Counted from the stretch's first letter, positions 9,161-19,294 are shown. The stretch: DNA of 64,000 nucleotides from DATDVD01 sp035290065 (GCA_035290065.1 DATDVD010000032.1:10732-74731), one strand, 5' to 3'. Program-made: numbers and translations. The notes: generated by a model from the sequence alone, not told the origin.

Positions 9161-9675
9161 CAGTTATTATTAGCCAAAACGTTGCCGTGTTAGTCGATGG
9201 CAATAACATTGAACGCAGTATTCACGACCTATGCGGTGATGTGGGAGCTATGTTGAATTTTGATAAATTAATTCCCAAATTAATTGGTAATCGTTCCCTC
9301 AATCGATTAGTGTATTTTCGAGAAGGTCGGCAAATTTCAGAAAAATTGGCAGAACGATTACACAGTTTATTTCATGGTTCGGTACAACCCTGTCACAAGA
9401 GTGCGGATATTCCACTTTCCATTAAAGCCATGCAGCTTGCGAACAAAGTCGATACGATTATTATTATGTCCGGGGATTCCGATTATGTGGAATTGGTGCG
9501 GCATTTAAAATCAGACGGGGTGCGCGTTGAAATTGCAGCCGTTTCCACAACGACTTCCTCGGTGCTCATGGAGGAAGCGGATCACTTTCACGCTATTGTG
9601 CAAGAAGATTGGTTTACCTTAAGCGGAAAAAATAGCAGCCGAAAAAATCCCCGCCATAATCCTAAGCGGGATTAA
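9157..9675 (+). CDS. NYN-domain (PIN-like) protein, LabA/DUF88 family
   Basis: 172 residues matching the NYN fold, a PIN-like metal-dependent RNase-type domain. The acidic residues expected in the active site are visible: D14 in VDGNN, D84 in KSADI and D107/D109 in MSGDSDY. The last 25 or so residues are basic ([16 protein letters not shown]), which would suit RNA binding. The start overlaps the queH stop by four bases. Family membership is clear. The substrate is unknown; coupling to a tRNA-modification gene hints at an RNA role but does not prove it. Confidence 0.85.
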   Translation: MTVIISQNVAVLVDGNNIERSIHDLCGDVGAMLNFDKLIPKLIGNRSLNRLVYFREGRQISEKLAERLHSLFHGSVQPCHKSADIPLSIKAMQLANKVDTIIIMSGDSDYVELVRHLKSDGVRVEIAAVSTTTSSVLMEEADHFHAIVQEDWFTLSGKNSSRKNPRHNPKRD

Positions 9676-9763
9676 ACCGTGAAAAAATAGCGCAAGGCAT
9701 CCAAAAACTTTGCTTCAAAATGTTCACAAAATACACAAAATAGGTGGGATCTTCTGTGAACAG

Positions 9764-9792
9764 TAGACATTGTCGCCTTCTATGCCTAGAAT
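9764..9792 (+). promoter_or_regulatory. Candidate promoter for aroQ-accB-accC
   Basis: TAGACA (9764-9769) and TAGAAT (9787-9792) are separated by 17 bases. The aroQ ATG begins at 9799, so transcription would start at or just before the start codon. This would give a leaderless or nearly leaderless message. Confidence 0.5.
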
Positions 9793-9798
9793 GGCGCG

Positions 9799-10263
9799 AT
9801 GGCACGTTTATTAGTCTTACATGGTCCTAATTTAAATTTGCTGGGATCCCGGGAGCCTATGCTCTATGGCAACACGCCCTTAACAGCAATCGATCAAGCG
9901 CTTAAATTAGAAGCGGAAGCCCTGGGCCATCAAATTCAGAGTATTCAGAGCAACGCCGAAGATAAATTGGTGGATGCCATTCAAAGTGCAAAAAAATTTA
10001 ATGTGGATTGTATTCTGATCAATCCGGCGGCCTTTACTCATACGAGTATTGCCATTCGAGATGCCTTGCTAGCGGTTCAAATTCCTACGATTGAAGTGCA
10101 CCTCACTATTCCCGAAGCACGAGAACCGTTTCGGCACACGTCATTAATTGCGGATATTGTGATAGGCCGCATCCAAGGGTTTGGCGCATTTTCTTACGAA
10201 TTGGCGCTAAGCGCCGCCCACCAATTTTTGCAAACCCAACTCCTGAACGAGGAAACACGCTAA
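9799..10263 (+). CDS. aroQ: Type II 3-dehydroquinate dehydratase AroQ
   Basis: Dehydrates 3-dehydroquinate to 3-dehydroshikimate in the shikimate pathway. The 154 residues begin with the family hallmark [14 protein letters not shown]18 and Y23 sit on the flexible catalytic loop, NPAAFTHTS follows near 75, and [15 protein letters not shown] carries the late substrate-binding residues. Length is typical of the small type II enzyme. The stop overlaps the accB start (TAATG). The order aroQ-accB-accC is common in gammaproteobacteria. There is no obvious ribosome-binding site before the ATG. Confidence 0.96.
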   Translation: MARLLVLHGPNLNLLGSREPMLYGNTPLTAIDQALKLEAEALGHQIQSIQSNAEDKLVDAIQSAKKFNVDCILINPAAFTHTSIAIRDALLAVQIPTIEVHLTIPEAREPFRHTSLIADIVIGRIQGFGAFSYELALSAAHQFLQTQLLNEETR

Positions 10264-10733
10264 TGGATATTCGTACCATTAAAAAATTAATCGAACTGAT
10301 CAATGAAACCGGTGTCGGCGAAATCGAAGTCACTAGCAAAGAAGGGGATGCTGTCCGCATTAGTCGACACATGGGAACCACTCCTTTGTATATGCCAACA
10401 CCTCCTCCCGCTGTGGTTGCCGCGCTGCCGATGAATGAAAAAGCGCAGCCGGGCAAAACGGAGCACTCTCCTAAAAAAGAAGTGCCAGAAGGACACACGG
10501 TTAAATCCCCAATGGTAGGAACCGTTTATTTAGCCTCCAAACCCGGCGCTAAACCCTTTGTGGAAGTAGGCCAACGCGTAAGCGCAGGCGACACGCTGTG
10601 TATTATTGAAGCCATGAAAATGTTTAACGAGATTGAAGCGGACGTATCGGGTGTATTGAGCGCTCGTTTAATTGAAAATCAACATCCCGTAGAGTTTGAT
10701 CAACCTCTTTTTGTAATCGACACAGATGCCTAA
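10263..10733 (+). CDS. accB: Biotin carboxyl carrier protein of acetyl-CoA carboxylase
   Basis: AccB carries the biotin that shuttles CO2 between the carboxylase and transferase parts of acetyl-CoA carboxylase, the first committed step of fatty-acid synthesis. The 156 residues comprise an N-terminal AccC-interacting helix region, a Pro/Ala/Lys-rich linker at about 40-78 and a biotinyl domain with the acceptor site EAMKM (K119). It is coupled to aroQ (TAATG), and accC follows five bases later. Confidence 0.97.
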   Translation: MDIRTIKKLIELINETGVGEIEVTSKEGDAVRISRHMGTTPLYMPTPPPAVVAALPMNEKAQPGKTEHSPKKEVPEGHTVKSPMVGTVYLASKPGAKPFVEVGQRVSAGDTLCIIEAMKMFNEIEADVSGVLSARLIENQHPVEFDQPLFVIDTDA

Positions 10734-10738
10734 TCATT

Positions 10739-12094
10739 ATGTTTAAGAAAATTTTAATTGCCAATCGGGGTGAAATTGCCCTGCGAATTTTAAGGGCGTG
10801 CAAAGAAATGGGTATTGAAACCGTGGCCATTTATTCCACGGCCGATGCTGAATTAATGCACGTACGGTTAGCCGATGAAACCGTCTGTATTGGACCGCCC
10901 AATAGCGCGGAAAGTTATCTGAATATTCCTGCTGTTATTTCAGCCGCGGAAATCACGGATGCAGATGCACTGCATCCAGGCTATGGTTTTTTGGCAGAAA
11001 ATGCGGATTTTGCAGAACGCGTGCAAGAATCGGGCTTTACGTTTATTGGCCCTGCTCCAGAAACTATTCGCCTAATGGGCAATAAAGTGTCTGCGATTCA
11101 CACGATGCGAAAAGCCGGTATTCCCTGTATTCCAGGTTCAAACGGTGCATTAGGAAACGATGAACCACACAATTTAAAACTGGCTAATCAAATTGGCTAT
11201 CCCGTCATTATTAAAGCCGCAGGCGGTGGTGGCGGACGAGGCATGCGTGTCGTGCGGGCCGATAACGAGCTGATTAATGCTATTGCAATGACAAAAACGG
11301 AAGCCCAAGCAGCTTTCGGTACCGATGAAGTGTACATGGAAAAATTCTTAGAAAATCCGCGCCATATTGAGATTCAGATATTAGCGGATGGACAAGGACA
11401 TGCCATTCATTTAGGCGAACGAGATTGCTCACTGCAACGACGCCATCAAAAAGTATTGGAAGAAGCTCCTGCACCCGGTATTACCGAAGAACAACGTCAA
11501 AAAATTGGCCGCCGGTGTGCAGAAGCTTGCATAGAAATTAATTATCGCGGCGTAGGGACGTTTGAATTTTTATACGAAAACGATGAATTCTATTTTATCG
11601 AAATGAATACGCGTATCCAGGTGGAACATCCTGTCACAGAATTGATTACGGGTGTGGATTTAATTAAAGAACATATTAAAGTGGCCTCGGGTTTGCCACT
11701 GACATTAACGCAAGACGATATTCGTATTAAAGGGCACGCCATTGAATGCCGCATTAATGCAGAAGATCCTAATAATTTCTTACCATGCCCTGGATTAGTC
11801 AGTATGTATCATGCGCCGGGTGGGCCGGGTATTCGAATGGATTCTCATCTTTACAGTGGTTATAAAGTGCCGCCCTATTACGATTCTTTAATTGGAAAAT
11901 TAATTGCTTATGGGGAAACCCGTGAAATGGCGCTACGTCGCATGCACAATGCACTGCATGAAATTGTGGTGGATGGTATTAAAACCAATATTCCCCTGCA
12001 TCATAAATTAGTGCAAGATGAGCAGTTTAAACGCGGCGGCGTGAATATTCATTATCTTGAGAAGAAATTAAAGGCGGAGAAGGAAGGGCTCTAA
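10739..12094 (+). CDS. accC: Biotin carboxylase subunit of acetyl-CoA carboxylase
   Basis: AccC carboxylates the biotin on AccB using ATP and bicarbonate. The 451 residues show the N-terminal [17 protein letters not shown] motif, the glycine-rich ATP-grasp loop [10 protein letters not shown] near 160-170, the catalytic [14 protein letters not shown] near 290 and the C-terminal biotin-carboxylase domain. Length is standard. Its stop codon overlaps that of the convergent AbiEi-like gene by four bases, leaving no room for a separate terminator. Confidence 0.98.
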   Translation: MFKKILIANRGEIALRILRACKEMGIETVAIYSTADAELMHVRLADETVCIGPPNSAESYLNIPAVISAAEITDADALHPGYGFLAENADFAERVQESGFTFIGPAPETIRLMGNKVSAIHTMRKAGIPCIPGSNGALGNDEPHNLKLANQIGYPVIIKAAGGGGGRGMRVVRADNELINAIAMTKTEAQAAFGTDEVYMEKFLENPRHIEIQILADGQGHAIHLGERDCSLQRRHQKVLEEAPAPGITEEQRQKIGRRCAEACIEINYRGVGTFEFLYENDEFYFIEMNTRIQVEHPVTELITGVDLIKEHIKVASGLPLTLTQDDIRIKGHAIECRINAEDPNNFLPCPGLVSMYHAPGGPGIRMDSHLYSGYKVPPYYDSLIGKLIAYGETREMALRRMHNALHEIVVDGIKTNIPLHHKLVQDEQFKRGGVNIHYLEKKLKAEKEGL

Positions 12095-12849
12095 GAAATT
12101 AATTCCATGGGCGGTAATGAAAGTTGGTATTTTGCGTGAAATTGCCCGCCCCCTGCAATCACCCGTTTCCCTGACCCTAAATCAACCCGTGAAAGATCAA
12201 TCGATTGAAGCCATTCGTGGTGATGCGCTTCTGCTAAAAATAAAAATAACCGCTTTACTTTAACGGACGTACAATCTTCTAATAACGATTGAACCAACAA
12301 AGGCCGTAATGTTTTTACATGGCCCATCAATTGCACAACTTTCTCATAATCCATTTTATTGGGCACCAAATATAAAACTTCCATCACCGCCCGTTCCAGG
12401 GTTGAGATTTTTATCTCAAAATCACCTGCTTGAAAACGCTCAATTCCTAAACGACGATTATGGTTAAATAAGTTAGTTTTAAAGGTGCGAAACCGTCTGC
12501 CCCACTCCGTTTGTTTAAACCAGCGGGGGATTTTTTCCTCGGGTACCGCAAAGAGCATGACAGGATCCATCTCTAAAAAAGAAAGTTTTTTAATGTAATA
12601 CTGAAAGGCACTTAAGCCACCAATATGAACACAGCCATTTAAATGGGTTTGAATGGCGTATAAGCCACCCAAATAATTGATGGGATCCTTAGCTTGGGCA
12701 TAAGCCCCATTGGAAAGCCGGTTTAAAAGACCGGATCGAACATAGTTATCAGCTAATTGACGGTAAATACCGAAAGAGGCGAGCCAGGGGAGTACCGCCA
12801 CTGTCCCTTGTGGCCAATGATCCATCATCTGTTTGAGCTTCCTACCCAT
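12091..12849 (-). CDS. AbiEi-like type IV antitoxin family protein, orphan
   Basis: 252 residues resembling the AbiEi family: an N-terminal winged-helix part ([28 protein letters not shown]), a central region [11 protein letters not shown], and [13 protein letters not shown], which are typical of these DNA-binding antitoxins and autorepressors. In AbiE systems the antitoxin is followed by the AbiEii nucleotidyltransferase toxin. Here the next gene on this side is the convergent accC, and nothing like AbiEii is present. AAAGGA eight bases upstream supports the start. It may act as a stand-alone regulator. The family call is fairly firm; function is inferred. Confidence 0.78.
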   Translation of the reverse strand: MGRKLKQMMDHWPQGTVAVLPWLASFGIYRQLADNYVRSGLLNRLSNGAYAQAKDPINYLGGLYAIQTHLNGCVHIGGLSAFQYYIKKLSFLEMDPVMLFAVPEEKIPRWFKQTEWGRRFRTFKTNLFNHNRRLGIERFQAGDFEIKISTLERAVMEVLYLVPNKMDYEKVVQLMGHVKTLRPLLVQSLLEDCTSVKVKRLFLFLAEAHHHEWLQSIDLSRVDLGSGKRVIAGGGQFHAKYQLSLPPMELIS

Positions 12850-12930
12850 ATTTATCCTTTATCGATCAAACCCGTTTCCTTGAGTAACTGCTGGACAAAA
12901 TATCACTTTACTAAACAAAATGCAATCCTG

Positions 12931-12936
12931 TAAGAT
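12931..12936 (+). promoter_or_regulatory. Possible -10 element (TAAGAT) for the gene at 12945
   Basis: TAAGAT lies eight bases before the ATG at 12945, with only a weak -35 candidate (TTACTA, 12908-12913, 17-base spacing). No Shine-Dalgarno sequence is seen. The layout suggests a leaderless message. Confidence 0.3.
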
Positions 12937-12944
12937 GCCGGCCT

Positions 12945-13529
12945 ATGGCCATGACACACCCTGAATTTATTGCCTTTGCCGCTCGCCTCGAGGCGATCAT
13001 CCAAAATCCTGGTCTGTTTGAGCAGCCTCGAGAGGCTCTTGAGGCTCAAGTAGCCGGCTTAGATCCCGAGTTAAACCGGTTAAGTGCGGAACAGGTCATC
13101 GCTCTAAAAAAGCACGTGCCAACCCCCTTTGATGTCGCCATAGCTTCTATTCGACTGGAGTGTACAGCAGAACGATTTTTCGATCATCTTAAACTAGCTG
13201 GTATATTTTTACTGGGGGTTATAGGTACGTATGGGTTTAACCGACTAGCCTGCGACTTTATCGTTAGAAGAAAAGGCAGCGCGGAGTGTGAACCGACTTG
13301 CTTATCGATAAACCCTCTTCTTCCTATCTTCCTTGGCTTAGTCCTCGTATTAGCCTCCACCTTAGTGCCTACTGCTTCCCGCCGCTCGCTCACGGCAAAA
13401 ATGGAACGTTTAGAGACTCAAATACTCTTATACCAAGCTTTTCAAAGAGTGATCGAAGAAAAATTAAACACTCGGTTAAATAGGCTACAAGAAGAAGCTT
13501 CTTCCACTGCTCCCCGAAGCAGGCGTTAA
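12945..13529 (+). CDS. Unrecognised two-helix membrane protein
   Basis: 194 residues with no family I recognise. Residues 1-80 are soluble and helical. Two hydrophobic segments lie at about 83-102 and 124-143, joined by a Cys-containing loop (AECEPTC). Residues 150-185 form a probable amphipathic or coiled-coil helix, followed by a polar tail ending RSRR. The tail is rich in Glu, Ser and Arg. Codon use is somewhat richer in C than in neighbouring genes. A second ATG lies two codons downstream. An effector role could be imagined from the group of bacteria this suggests, but nothing in the sequence establishes it. Confidence 0.62.
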   Translation: MAMTHPEFIAFAARLEAIIQNPGLFEQPREALEAQVAGLDPELNRLSAEQVIALKKHVPTPFDVAIASIRLECTAERFFDHLKLAGIFLLGVIGTYGFNRLACDFIVRRKGSAECEPTCLSINPLLPIFLGLVLVLASTLVPTASRRSLTAKMERLETQILLYQAFQRVIEEKLNTRLNRLQEEASSTAPRSRR

Positions 13530-14299
13530 TTCATGCACGATTCCACATACGTTCGGGCATTATTCAATTCCCACTGCTCATAAATATCATTATATAAATC
13601 ACAGCGGCCATCACGAATCAGATGAATACCCCGTATCAGGCGAATTTCTTCCGGGGGCGTTAAGTAGATTTGATTAATGGCATTGAGAAAATCCGGATAA
13701 TGTTCATTGGAATCGTGTAAAATATGATGATCGATATACTGACACGCCAAACGTTTCTGAAAAATTTCTTCCCTTCCATCGGTTTTAGCAATCACAAAAC
13801 GACTGGTAAATAAAAAATCCCGAGAAAGTTGAATGGCTCGGAACTCGAGCGGAATAATCCGCTCCGTCATTAAAATAGCGCCTAAGATTTCGTACAAATC
13901 ACCTTTTAATTCCATATAGTGCATTTGTTTATTATATTGAATCACCGAACTTAAAGGGCGAGCCCGTTTCAAAACAGCAGGCGTAATATCCAACGCATTT
14001 AAAAAATGGGATTGCCAAGTGGCATGTGAATTTTCAGGATGCATTTTTCCTTCTGCATCAAACCCTGTTTCATCACACAGATTCCTTCGTAACGATTGAG
14101 TCAAAGGCTCTAATTTTTGTTCTTCAGCAATATCTAATGCCATCGTTAATTGACGAATGAGCTGGGAACGGATAAGGGCTTTCTGGATAATCAAAAGCTT
14201 AAATTGATCCGGATTAATTCGACGCAACATCATACGCCGAATGGCCATGTTCGCCACAACGGATTGCATGGCTTTATTGATCACAGCATGTAAATCCAT
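13526..14299 (-). CDS. Iron-containing redox enzyme family protein (heme-oxygenase-like fold)
   Basis: 257 residues, all helical in appearance. The segment LRRNLCDETG followed by a short loop and HPENSHATWQSHFLNAL fits the signature of the heme-oxygenase-like diiron family that includes the chlamydial protein CADD. A later pair RLACQYIDHHILHDSNEHYPD supplies further His and Asp/Glu candidates for metal binding. Family members carry out oxidative chemistry such as p-aminobenzoate formation (CADD), but the substrate here cannot be told. The gene overlaps the convergent neighbour by four bases. It lies downstream of the histidine kinase, on the opposite side from its start. Confidence 0.66.
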   Translation of the reverse strand: MDLHAVINKAMQSVVANMAIRRMMLRRINPDQFKLLIIQKALIRSQLIRQLTMALDIAEEQKLEPLTQSLRRNLCDETGFDAEGKMHPENSHATWQSHFLNALDITPAVLKRARPLSSVIQYNKQMHYMELKGDLYEILGAILMTERIIPLEFRAIQLSRDFLFTSRFVIAKTDGREEIFQKRLACQYIDHHILHDSNEHYPDFLNAINQIYLTPPEEIRLIRGIHLIRDGRCDLYNDIYEQWELNNARTYVESCMN

Positions 14300-14402
14300 G
14301 GCTGCAACTCCTTTATTGATGTGAATGAAGATCCTTGAGCAGGTAAAAAACCCAGATCCGTGGCGAGAAGTGCTCGAACAATTCCTGTTGAAAAATTATA
14401 CG

Positions 14403-16256
14403 CTAATTTTCTTTTGACGCAACAAAACTTGCCAGCGTTTCATGCAATTGTTTTAACGTCACCGGTTTGCTTAAAAAGCCATCCATTCCAGCTTCAAAAC
14501 AACGGGCTTTTTCTTTATCGGTAACATGAGCCGTTAACGCAATAATCGGGGTATCTTTATTAGGGCCGCCACTTTCTCGAATGGCTTCAGCAACGGCCAA
14601 ACCATCCACATCCGGCAATCCAATATCCATTAAAATTAAATGATACCGTCGGGAAGCAGCACGAATCGCAGCTCTTCCCCCGGAATCTACGGTATCAATT
14701 TCGCATCCTAATTTTTCCAAAAACATTTGAGCCACCCGTTGACCCATCGCATCATCTTCAACGAGTAAGATGCGGCATTTATCGCGGGGCAATTCCAACA
14801 CCTGAAATCGAGTGGGTTCTTCTTCCCGCAAAGACTGATTTCTGGGTAAACGCACTTCGACCGGCAATCGACAGGTAAAGACGCTGCCCTGCCCTTTTTG
14901 GCTTTGAACACTCACCGTTCCACCTAATGCTTCTACCAACTGGCGCACAATGTTAAGCCCTAACCCAATGCCACTATGGCGACCCTTGTAAGAAGGATCA
15001 ATACGGGTAAAACGCTCGAAAATAGTGTCTAAATATTCAGGATCAATACCAATGCCTGTATCACTGACCACGAATTCTAGATTGGTTTTTCCATATTTAT
15101 CGCGCATTAAATCTATGATCACTCGAATCTCACCGGTTTCGGTAAATTTTAATGAATTAGTCACAAGGTTAATCAGAATACGCTTTAATACGTCCGGATC
15201 GGTTTGAATGCCTAAGGGATGAGTGCGGAATTCAATCTGAAAACTTAATCCTTTGTCTTCTCCTTGGCGCTTAAGTTGTTTTAATGTTTCGTTTACAAGC
15301 TCTCCAATATTCACTTCGGTAAAATGCAGCGGATAATTGTCTGCTTCCAATTGAGAAATATTCAGAACATCATCTACTAATCGCAATAATACTTGACCCG
15401 AAGTTCGAATATCTTCTAGAAAAGGACGAATTTTAATATTTTGTTCTTCCAATAATAAAGCTTCTGATAATCCTAAAATAGCATTCAACGGCGTTCGAAA
15501 ATCGTGGCTCATATTCGCAATAAAATCAGATTTAGCACGATTGGCAATTTCGGCTTTTTCTTTGGCCTTCATTAATTCCTGCTCAATACGTTTTTGCTCA
15601 GTAATATCCGCTGAAACCGCTAAAATACCAATGATTCGATTGGAGGGGTCATAGATAGGCACTTTGTTAATTAGCACCGAAATTTTTTTACCGCCTGCTA
15701 CTGACAGTATTTGCTCTACGTCCACAAGGGGCTGGCCCCTTAATACGGCTTTATCTCGTGAGACAAATGTTTCAGCCGTATCGCCCTCCTGAGACCAGGG
15801 AAGATCGTAATCCGTTTTGCCAACAATCTCTTTAGGGGAATGTAATCCCACTAAACGCGCATAATTTTCATTACAGCCTAAATAAATCGAATGGTTGTCT
15901 TTCCAAAAAATATATTGGGGTAGGTGTTTAACAATCGTATCGAGAAAAATTTGACTATACCCACCGCCGGAGGAATTGTTCTGTGGAATACCTACTAAAA
16001 AATAGCCGTTTTCTATGGGTTGCAAATGCCAAAGATAATCAGAGGTGGTTTCGCCAAACAAGGCATTGTATTGTTTTTCATTTAATAAAGTGACTAACGG
16101 TTGATCAAACGCTTCCGCTTCCGTACATTCCAACCAATGTTGCGCGGCCGTATTTAAAGCAAGCACATGGAATTGTGGTGTTAATTCAATAACTAGATGA
16201 TGCCCTTTGGAAAAATAGTGCACTAACTGGTTTGTATTAAGTGATTTTCTAAGCAT
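14403..16256 (-). CDS. Hybrid sensor histidine kinase (PAS-HisKA-HATPase-REC)
   Basis: 617 residues without convincing membrane helices, so probably cytoplasmic. A PAS-like sensor lies at about 20-95 and a second, better PAS domain at about 105-220 (ILAVSADITEQKRIEQEL closes it). The dimerisation/phosphoacceptor domain has H251 in MSHDFRTPLN. The ATPase boxes are NLVTNSLKF (N), SDTGIGI (G1) and GIGLGLNIV (G2). A receiver domain from about 495 has acidic VEDD, phosphoacceptor D544 in LILMDIGLPD, and the conserved Thr and Lys in ALTAH and LSKP. There is no adjacent response regulator with an output domain, so its partner is elsewhere. Confidence 0.94.
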   Translation of the reverse strand: MLRKSLNTNQLVHYFSKGHHLVIELTPQFHVLALNTAAQHWLECTEAEAFDQPLVTLLNEKQYNALFGETTSDYLWHLQPIENGYFLVGIPQNNSSGGGYSQIFLDTIVKHLPQYIFWKDNHSIYLGCNENYARLVGLHSPKEIVGKTDYDLPWSQEGDTAETFVSRDKAVLRGQPLVDVEQILSVAGGKKISVLINKVPIYDPSNRIIGILAVSADITEQKRIEQELMKAKEKAEIANRAKSDFIANMSHDFRTPLNAILGLSEALLLEEQNIKIRPFLEDIRTSGQVLLRLVDDVLNISQLEADNYPLHFTEVNIGELVNETLKQLKRQGEDKGLSFQIEFRTHPLGIQTDPDVLKRILINLVTNSLKFTETGEIRVIIDLMRDKYGKTNLEFVVSDTGIGIDPEYLDTIFERFTRIDPSYKGRHSGIGLGLNIVRQLVEALGGTVSVQSQKGQGSVFTCRLPVEVRLPRNQSLREEEPTRFQVLELPRDKCRILLVEDDAMGQRVAQMFLEKLGCEIDTVDSGGRAAIRAASRRYHLILMDIGLPDVDGLAVAEAIRESGGPNKDTPIIALTAHVTDKEKARCFEAGMDGFLSKPVTLKQLHETLASFVASKEN

Positions 16257-16293
16257 GAGAAATGCCGATCCATTAGGGTCTATGGGAGGCTCT

Positions 16294-16322
16294 ATTGTAA
16301 AGAAAACCCCTCGCTATAGCAA
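16294..16322 (-). promoter_or_regulatory. Candidate sigma-70 promoter for the histidine kinase gene
   Basis: On the minus strand TTGCTA (16322-16317) and TACAAT (16299-16294) are separated by 17 bases, about 40 bases before the kinase ATG at 16256. Confidence 0.5.
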
Positions 16323-16372
16323 TTCTCTGGGTCACATTAAGCAAAAGATAACTATATAGAATCCCTAAAATA

Positions 16373-17566
16373 TCAGGGGATTATTGGCTTCTTTTTGACC
16401 AGTTTCCATCGAAGCACACTGGTGAATACGGAAGCCACCACCATCATGATCACCAGCAACCGGAAGGGATGGTGATAAAATAACGAAATGAGCACACTGG
16501 CAAACACGGCAGTCCAACTCACTCCCATTGAAAACACAGACATTTTTGCACCGGCAGGCTCTTGACTGGCTTCCATCGCAAACCGTTGGAAGGAAGAAAA
16601 AGAAAGACCAGCGCCCGCTGCAAAGCACATATAACCTGCGACAAGCCAGGAAAGGCTTCCGCCCCATCCGAGCATACCGATTATCGCTATGACGTTGCCG
16701 ATACCAATCCATACCAAAGCCACTATCAACAAAATAGTAATAGAATAATGTTCTATAAGCTTTTTTACGCTATGCGTGCCAATCATAAAGGCACCGAAAA
16801 TAAGCGCCTGAAAAATGCCAAACATAAAGGGCGTGTAATGAAAGGTTTCAACAATTAGAAAAGGGCCGGCTGTTAACCACGCGATAAGCACCATAAATAA
16901 TAGGCAAAAACACGTAAGGTTTGTCATAAATTGTTTATTCGCCAGTACTCGACCAAAACGACGCGTAATATCACGAATATCTAACGAATGTCGATTATCC
17001 GACTGAATGGGTTCAGGCATCACACGATATAAGACACTCAGCGCTACCGCCGCCCACACGGCGAGTAGGATAAAAATCGATTGCCAATTAAAGTAATGAA
17101 TAATCACAGCTCCTACTAAAGGGCCAATGGTCGGTGCTAAAATCGTAATACTGCCCATTAACGCGACGATGCGAATAGCTTCTTCTTTTTGTAACACTTC
17201 ATGAATACAAGCATATCCTGCAACAATCATAGTCGCCACGGAGACACCTTGAATATAGCGTGCGATAAGAATAATGCTGATATCGGGAATCAGTGCACAC
17301 ATGGCATTGGCAACGACATACAATAAACCCCCTGCCAACAAAACAGGCCTGCGCCCAAATCGATCCGAAATAGGGCCAATAAAACATTGCAATGTCGCTG
17401 TACCTAAAAACCATAGCGTGATGGTTAACTGGGCTGTATGAGGCGTGATATTGAATTCACGCATAAAGGTAGGCAAAGCCGGTAAATACATATCATTCGA
17501 CAAATAACAGGCGATCTCATAAGCCACGAGCGCAAAAGGAAAGAGCAATAGAAACGATTTCTTCAT
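16373..17566 (-). CDS. MFS drug-efflux transporter, Bcr/CflA type
   Basis: 397 residues and about twelve membrane helices. The motifs DMYLPALP in helix 1 and GPISDRFGRRPVLLAGG in the loop after helix 2 are characteristic of Bcr/CflA-type proton-driven efflux pumps of the major facilitator superfamily. I chose the ATG at 17566 because the longer open frame from 17683 runs into the upstream M32 gene and its extra residues are not family-like. Substrate is unknown; family members export bicyclomycin, chloramphenicol and similar compounds. Confidence 0.9.
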   Translation of the reverse strand: MKKSFLLLFPFALVAYEIACYLSNDMYLPALPTFMREFNITPHTAQLTITLWFLGTATLQCFIGPISDRFGRRPVLLAGGLLYVVANAMCALIPDISIILIARYIQGVSVATMIVAGYACIHEVLQKEEAIRIVALMGSITILAPTIGPLVGAVIIHYFNWQSIFILLAVWAAVALSVLYRVMPEPIQSDNRHSLDIRDITRRFGRVLANKQFMTNLTCFCLLFMVLIAWLTAGPFLIVETFHYTPFMFGIFQALIFGAFMIGTHSVKKLIEHYSITILLIVALVWIGIGNVIAIIGMLGWGGSLSWLVAGYMCFAAGAGLSFSSFQRFAMEASQEPAGAKMSVFSMGVSWTAVFASVLISLFYHHPFRLLVIMMVVASVFTSVLRWKLVKKKPIIP

Positions 17567-17624
17567 GATAGCGTTAATTATACGTAATGTTGAGGAGTTT
17601 TTCCGAAATCTCTTGTTAGAGAAA

Positions 17625-19112
17625 TTAGGCCTTATACCGCTGATGAATATGCTCAATAAAAAAACGGGGCGAAAGGGTTTCACCCGTGGCTTGGATCAGT
17701 AGTTCATCCATGGATAATAAAGAACCTTTGGAATGCACATGCTCCTGCAACCAGGCCAGTAAGGCCGTAAAATCACCTTTCTCAATGTGCTGCAATACGT
17801 GAGGCTCTGCTTTTTGGAGAGAAGAAAATAATTGCGCGGCTATTAAACGGCCTACGGTATACGCGGGAAAATAACCAAAAATGCCTGCAGGCCAATGGAC
17901 ATCTTGCATCACGCCGTTTTTATTGTCGTCCTGCGTTCGAATACCTAATAACGTATGCATATGATGATCCCATGCCTCAGGCAATTCTTTTACCCGTAAT
18001 CGGCCAGAGACTAATTGTTGTTCCAATTCATACCGTAAAATAACGTGAAGGGGATAGGTTACTTCATCCGCTTCTACCCGGATAAGGCTCGGTCGAACAC
18101 GCGTGCAAAAATAAAAAAGATTATGCGGCTCAAAGGCAGATTGAGGACCAAACGAGTGGTTTAATTTGGGTGATAAAAACCGCAGGAATTCCAAGCTTCT
18201 GCACACATCCATTTCCATCAACAAGGATTGGCTTTCGTGAACTGCCATGCCGAGTGAGTGCCCAACCGGTTGATTTAACCAATTTGCCGGTAATTGTTGT
18301 TCATAGAGGGCATGCCCTGTTTCATGACACGTACCCATCAAGGCAGACAGTAAAAGATCCGTGGAATAACGCGTGGTTAATCGCACATCCTGCGGAACAC
18401 CGCCGCAAAATGGATGATGACTGACATCCAATCGTCCATGGTTAAAATCAAATCCCATCGTTTTCATTAATTCCAAACTGATTTCGCGTTGCGCCTCGAT
18501 CGGAAAAGGGCCTTTAGGTTCAACGATAACCTGTTTGGATTGATGAGTGACGATGGTTTGAATGAAGGAAGGCAATGTTTTTTTTAATTCGGCAAACAAA
18601 GGGTTTAAGAAGGCTTGATTAACGCCTGGCAAATAACTGTCCAGCATCACATCATAAGGAGACAATTTAAATAATTCGGCGCGAATCTCGGCAATTTCAA
18701 TTTGATACTGAAGACTGGTTTGCAATAAGGGATAAAACTCTTGCCAATTATTTTCAGCTCGCATCACGCGCCAGGCTTGTTCGCAGCGAATCGAGGCTTG
18801 TTTCGCTTTTTCAATTAAGCTATCGGGCACCCCACAGGCCATCCAATAACTTTTTTCCATCCACTTTAGATTGGCGCGATCCCATTCCGACGATAAGGAT
18901 TCTTCGTTAGCTTGATGTAATAAATCTTCCCATTTTTTTTGGGCCATCCTCTCGTGTTTAAGGCGCTCTAAAGTCGCTAATGCCGCTCCCCGAGCCTCGC
19001 CTCCGCCGGCCGGCATCATCACCGCCTCATCCCAGCTGGCCATGGCCGATAAATGTTCCAAATGTGCGATTTGCAGAAAAAACGTTTTCAAGGTTTGGTA
19101 GGCTGAAACCAT
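17625..19112 (-). CDS. M32-family (Taq-type) metallocarboxypeptidase
   Basis: 495 residues, the usual length for carboxypeptidase Taq. The zinc motif HETGH is at residues 263-267, followed by the downstream Glu ligand in AVHESQSLLMEM. The conserved family segments FDFNHGRLDVSHHPF and DVRLTTRYS are also present. The enzyme removes C-terminal residues from peptides in the cytoplasm. It lies upstream of the efflux pump on the same strand with a gap of about 58 bases, and may share its transcript. Confidence 0.95.
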   Translation of the reverse strand: MVSAYQTLKTFFLQIAHLEHLSAMASWDEAVMMPAGGGEARGAALATLERLKHERMAQKKWEDLLHQANEESLSSEWDRANLKWMEKSYWMACGVPDSLIEKAKQASIRCEQAWRVMRAENNWQEFYPLLQTSLQYQIEIAEIRAELFKLSPYDVMLDSYLPGVNQAFLNPLFAELKKTLPSFIQTIVTHQSKQVIVEPKGPFPIEAQREISLELMKTMGFDFNHGRLDVSHHPFCGGVPQDVRLTTRYSTDLLLSALMGTCHETGHALYEQQLPANWLNQPVGHSLGMAVHESQSLLMEMDVCRSLEFLRFLSPKLNHSFGPQSAFEPHNLFYFCTRVRPSLIRVEADEVTYPLHVILRYELEQQLVSGRLRVKELPEAWDHHMHTLLGIRTQDDNKNGVMQDVHWPAGIFGYFPAYTVGRLIAAQLFSSLQKAEPHVLQHIEKGDFTALLAWLQEHVHSKGSLLSMDELLIQATGETLSPRFFIEHIHQRYKA

Positions 19113-19279
19113 TTATTTATCCTTAAGGCTATTCTATAGCTTAATTCTAACATAAAAACTTGAGCGTAAGGGTCTCTCTAAGGCCTGCAGCCAGGATTGA
19201 GTACCGTAAACATCCAAGCTACGAAAATAATGTTTGAATTTCTCGAGGTGTCCTTAAGAAATTCTTAATCTTTCTTCCT

Positions 19280-19285
19280 TATACT
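19280..19285 (+). promoter_or_regulatory. Possible -10 element (TATACT) for the gene at 19295
   Basis: TATACT lies nine bases before the ATG at 19295. There is no convincing -35 box at standard spacing and no Shine-Dalgarno sequence. Confidence 0.3.
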
Positions 19286-19294
19286 GGCTATCCT

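Noticed and set aside
9645..9675. Hairpin AATCCCCGC...GCGGGATT at the end of the NYN gene
   Set aside because: The T run follows only on the minus strand, where there is no gene to terminate; it has a bulge and may be chance.
17567..17683. Upstream extension of the efflux pump
   Set aside because: It runs into the end of the M32 gene; the ATG at 17566 gives the normal start before helix 1.
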